A stretch of DNA of 6,932 bases from an uncultured Azospirillum sp. Lineage in GTDB: Bacteria > Pseudomonadota > Alphaproteobacteria > RF32 > CAG-239. Both the position numbers and the translations under genes were made by a program. The notes below the pieces were generated by a model, which saw only the letters and a program-made list of their open reading frames with translations, was not told the DNA's origin and did no database searches. Each line of letters opens with the position of its first letter. Positions within the stretch are counted from its first letter, which is position 1. Below, piece after piece: positions 5,522 to 6,932 of this stretch. The stretch covers positions 1 through 6,932 of the forward strand of contig CANDEX010000080.1 in NCBI GenBank assembly GCA_947383875.1. Reading direction: 5' to 3'.

Positions 5522-6910
5522 TTGATAAAACTTAATCCCATTATGATTTCCGGTAAAGAAGTTCTGCCTTTGATTGAAGGCGGTAAAGGCATTAATGCCA
5601 GTGATGGTCGCAGCAGCGGCGCGTGGGCACATGAAAACTGTGTCGGCACTTTTTCCGGTGTCAGCCCTGATTTTTATGATGACAACGGCAATGTTATTAT
5701 TGAAACGTTTTCAAAAAGAATCAGAGCAGAACGCCATGAAGAAATGGTTGAATATGCTATTCGCGGCGGCGTTGCCCAAGCACAAGTAGCGCATGAAGTT
5801 TCTAACGGAAACGGTCGTATCCACATGAATATGTTGTGGGAATTGGCGGATTCCGAACGTATTTTAACCGGCGTGCTGGAAAGAGCCAAAGGCTTAATTC
5901 ACGGCGTAACCTGTGGGGCGGGTCTGCCTTATCATCTGGGCGAGCTGGCTTCAAAGTTTGGCGTTTACTATTACCCGATTGTTTCATCTGCTCGGGCTTT
6001 TCAGGTGTTGTGGAAACGCGCATATTCCAATTTTAGAGAATTTTTAGGTGGCGTGGTTTATGAAGATCCGTGGCTGGCAGGCGGACACAACGGTTTATCT
6101 AATGCTGAAGATCCAAATAAGCCGCAGAAACCTTATGAACGCTTGATTGAATTGCGCAAAACTTTGCGTAATCTTGGTCTTGATGATATTCCGATTATTT
6201 TGGCCGGCGGTATTTGGTCTCTCAAAGAATGGGAAGATTATATTGATAATCCCGATATCGGCAAAATTGCTTTCCAATTCGGAACACGCCCGATGATTAC
6301 CAAAGAAAGCCCTATCAGTGATGCGTGGAAAAAGTTGATGCTGCAGGTTAAAAAAGGTGATGTTATTTTACAGAAATTCAGCCCAACCGGCTTTTTCTCT
6401 TCAGCAATCAAAAATACTTTTCTGGAAAGGTTGATTGATCGCAAACAAGGCGAAATTTCATTCAAAACCGAGGCGGACAATGAATTTTCTCATGCCCTGG
6501 AAGTGTCTGAAACGAAAACAATTTATATTAAACCTGAAGATGCGGACAAGGCTGAACGTCAGATTAGTTCCGGATATACGGAAATTAAGGAGACACCGGA
6601 CAATACTGTTGTTTTCCTGACTCCGGCAGAATGGAAACAGATGAAGCAAGACCGCGCCGAATGTGTCGGCTGCTTATCTCAGTGTCAGTTCTCAACTTGG
6701 TCTAAAGCCAATGGAACTACCGGAAAACTGCCTGATCCGCGTTCTTATTGCATCCATAAGACGTTGTATGAAGTTGGACATAACGGCAGTATTAAAGACA
6801 ATTTGCTGTTTGCCGGTCATCAGGTCTATCGTTTTGCTACTGATCCGTTGTATCGCAACGGGATTCCGTCAGTCAGAGAATTGATTGAAAAAATCAAATG
6901 CGGTGACTAA
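5522..6910 (+). CDS. Long nitronate monooxygenase-family FMN protein
   Basis: A 462-residue cytoplasmic TIM-barrel flavoprotein of the nitronate monooxygenase/2-nitropropane dioxygenase family, which uses FMN to oxidise nitronates or, in related enzymes, to reduce enoyl substrates. Visible barrel features are QAQVAHEVSNG near 86-96, HGVTCGAGLP at 127-136, PIVSSARAF at 152-160, the GGHNGLSN loop at 187-194, and the phosphate-binding AGGIW (228-232) with FGTRPM (253-258). After about residue 310 there is an extension not found in the usual 320-360-residue members, with Cys381, Cys384, Cys388 (C-x2-C-x3-C) and Cys410, which could bind an iron-sulfur cluster or zinc. Similar long proteins are simply annotated as nitronate monooxygenase; substrate cannot be read from the sequence. 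It starts at TTG with AAGGAAG 6 nt upstream and appears to be a single-gene unit, with the window ending 22 nt after its stop. Confidence 0.82.
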   Translation: MIKLNPIMISGKEVLPLIEGGKGINASDGRSSGAWAHENCVGTFSGVSPDFYDDNGNVIIETFSKRIRAERHEEMVEYAIRGGVAQAQVAHEVSNGNGRIHMNMLWELADSERILTGVLERAKGLIHGVTCGAGLPYHLGELASKFGVYYYPIVSSARAFQVLWKRAYSNFREFLGGVVYEDPWLAGGHNGLSNAEDPNKPQKPYERLIELRKTLRNLGLDDIPIILAGGIWSLKEWEDYIDNPDIGKIAFQFGTRPMITKESPISDAWKKLMLQVKKGDVILQKFSPTGFFSSAIKNTFLERLIDRKQGEISFKTEADNEFSHALEVSETKTIYIKPEDADKAERQISSGYTEIKETPDNTVVFLTPAEWKQMKQDRAECVGCLSQCQFSTWSKANGTTGKLPDPRSYCIHKTLYEVGHNGSIKDNLLFAGHQVYRFATDPLYRNGIPSVRELIEKIKCGD

Positions 6911-6932
6911 GAATAATCCCTGTTCGAAAGAG

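Overview
The window is a compact, AT-leaning bacterial chromosome segment (by eye a little over 40% GC) with seven protein genes and one small lipoprotein gene. The best guess is a low-GC, possibly host-associated alphaproteobacterium. The evidence is a tlpA-type thioredoxin gene divergent from a tiny lipoprotein of the LptM type whose C-terminus ends in Tyr-Pro repeats, the form I associate with the alphaproteobacterial argH-lptM-lysA neighbourhood. This is inference from gene content, not a taxonomic result.

Layout. Bases 31-56 are an intrinsic terminator for a gene left of the window. A PilT/VirB11/DotB-like secretion ATPase gene (254-1216, +) stands alone, with its own terminator at 1229-1260. 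It is followed by what looks like a decayed copy of a common short dispersed repeat (1276-1318). Convergent to it is a two-gene minus-strand unit: the tlpA-like gene (2305-1763), then xanthine phosphoribosyltransferase gpt (1753-1325). A short divergent promoter region (2306-2400) drives tlpA-gpt leftward. Rightward it drives the LptM-like lipoprotein gene (2401-2535), which is followed after 14 nt by three overlapping genes: a von Willebrand A (VWA) protein (2550-3239), a PP2C-type phosphatase (3226-3969) and a membrane-anchored Ser/Thr kinase-like protein (3966-5417). After a 104-nt AT-rich spacer with two inverted repeats comes a long nitronate-monooxygenase-family flavoprotein gene (5522-6910) that starts with TTG.

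How the genes work together. The VWA-PP2C-kinase block has the same three proteins as E. coli yegL-yegK-yegI and the TerY-P type triads. The expected arrangement is a kinase held at the inner membrane by three C-terminal helices, a phosphatase reversing its phosphorylation, and a metal-binding VWA protein acting as scaffold or substrate. The physiological signal and targets are not visible here. Read-through from the LptM-like gene would tie this signalling module to an envelope-biogenesis lipoprotein, or the triad may simply have been inserted where lysA usually sits.

The most interesting region is 2401-5417. No CRISPR array, insertion sequence, tRNA or rRNA was found.
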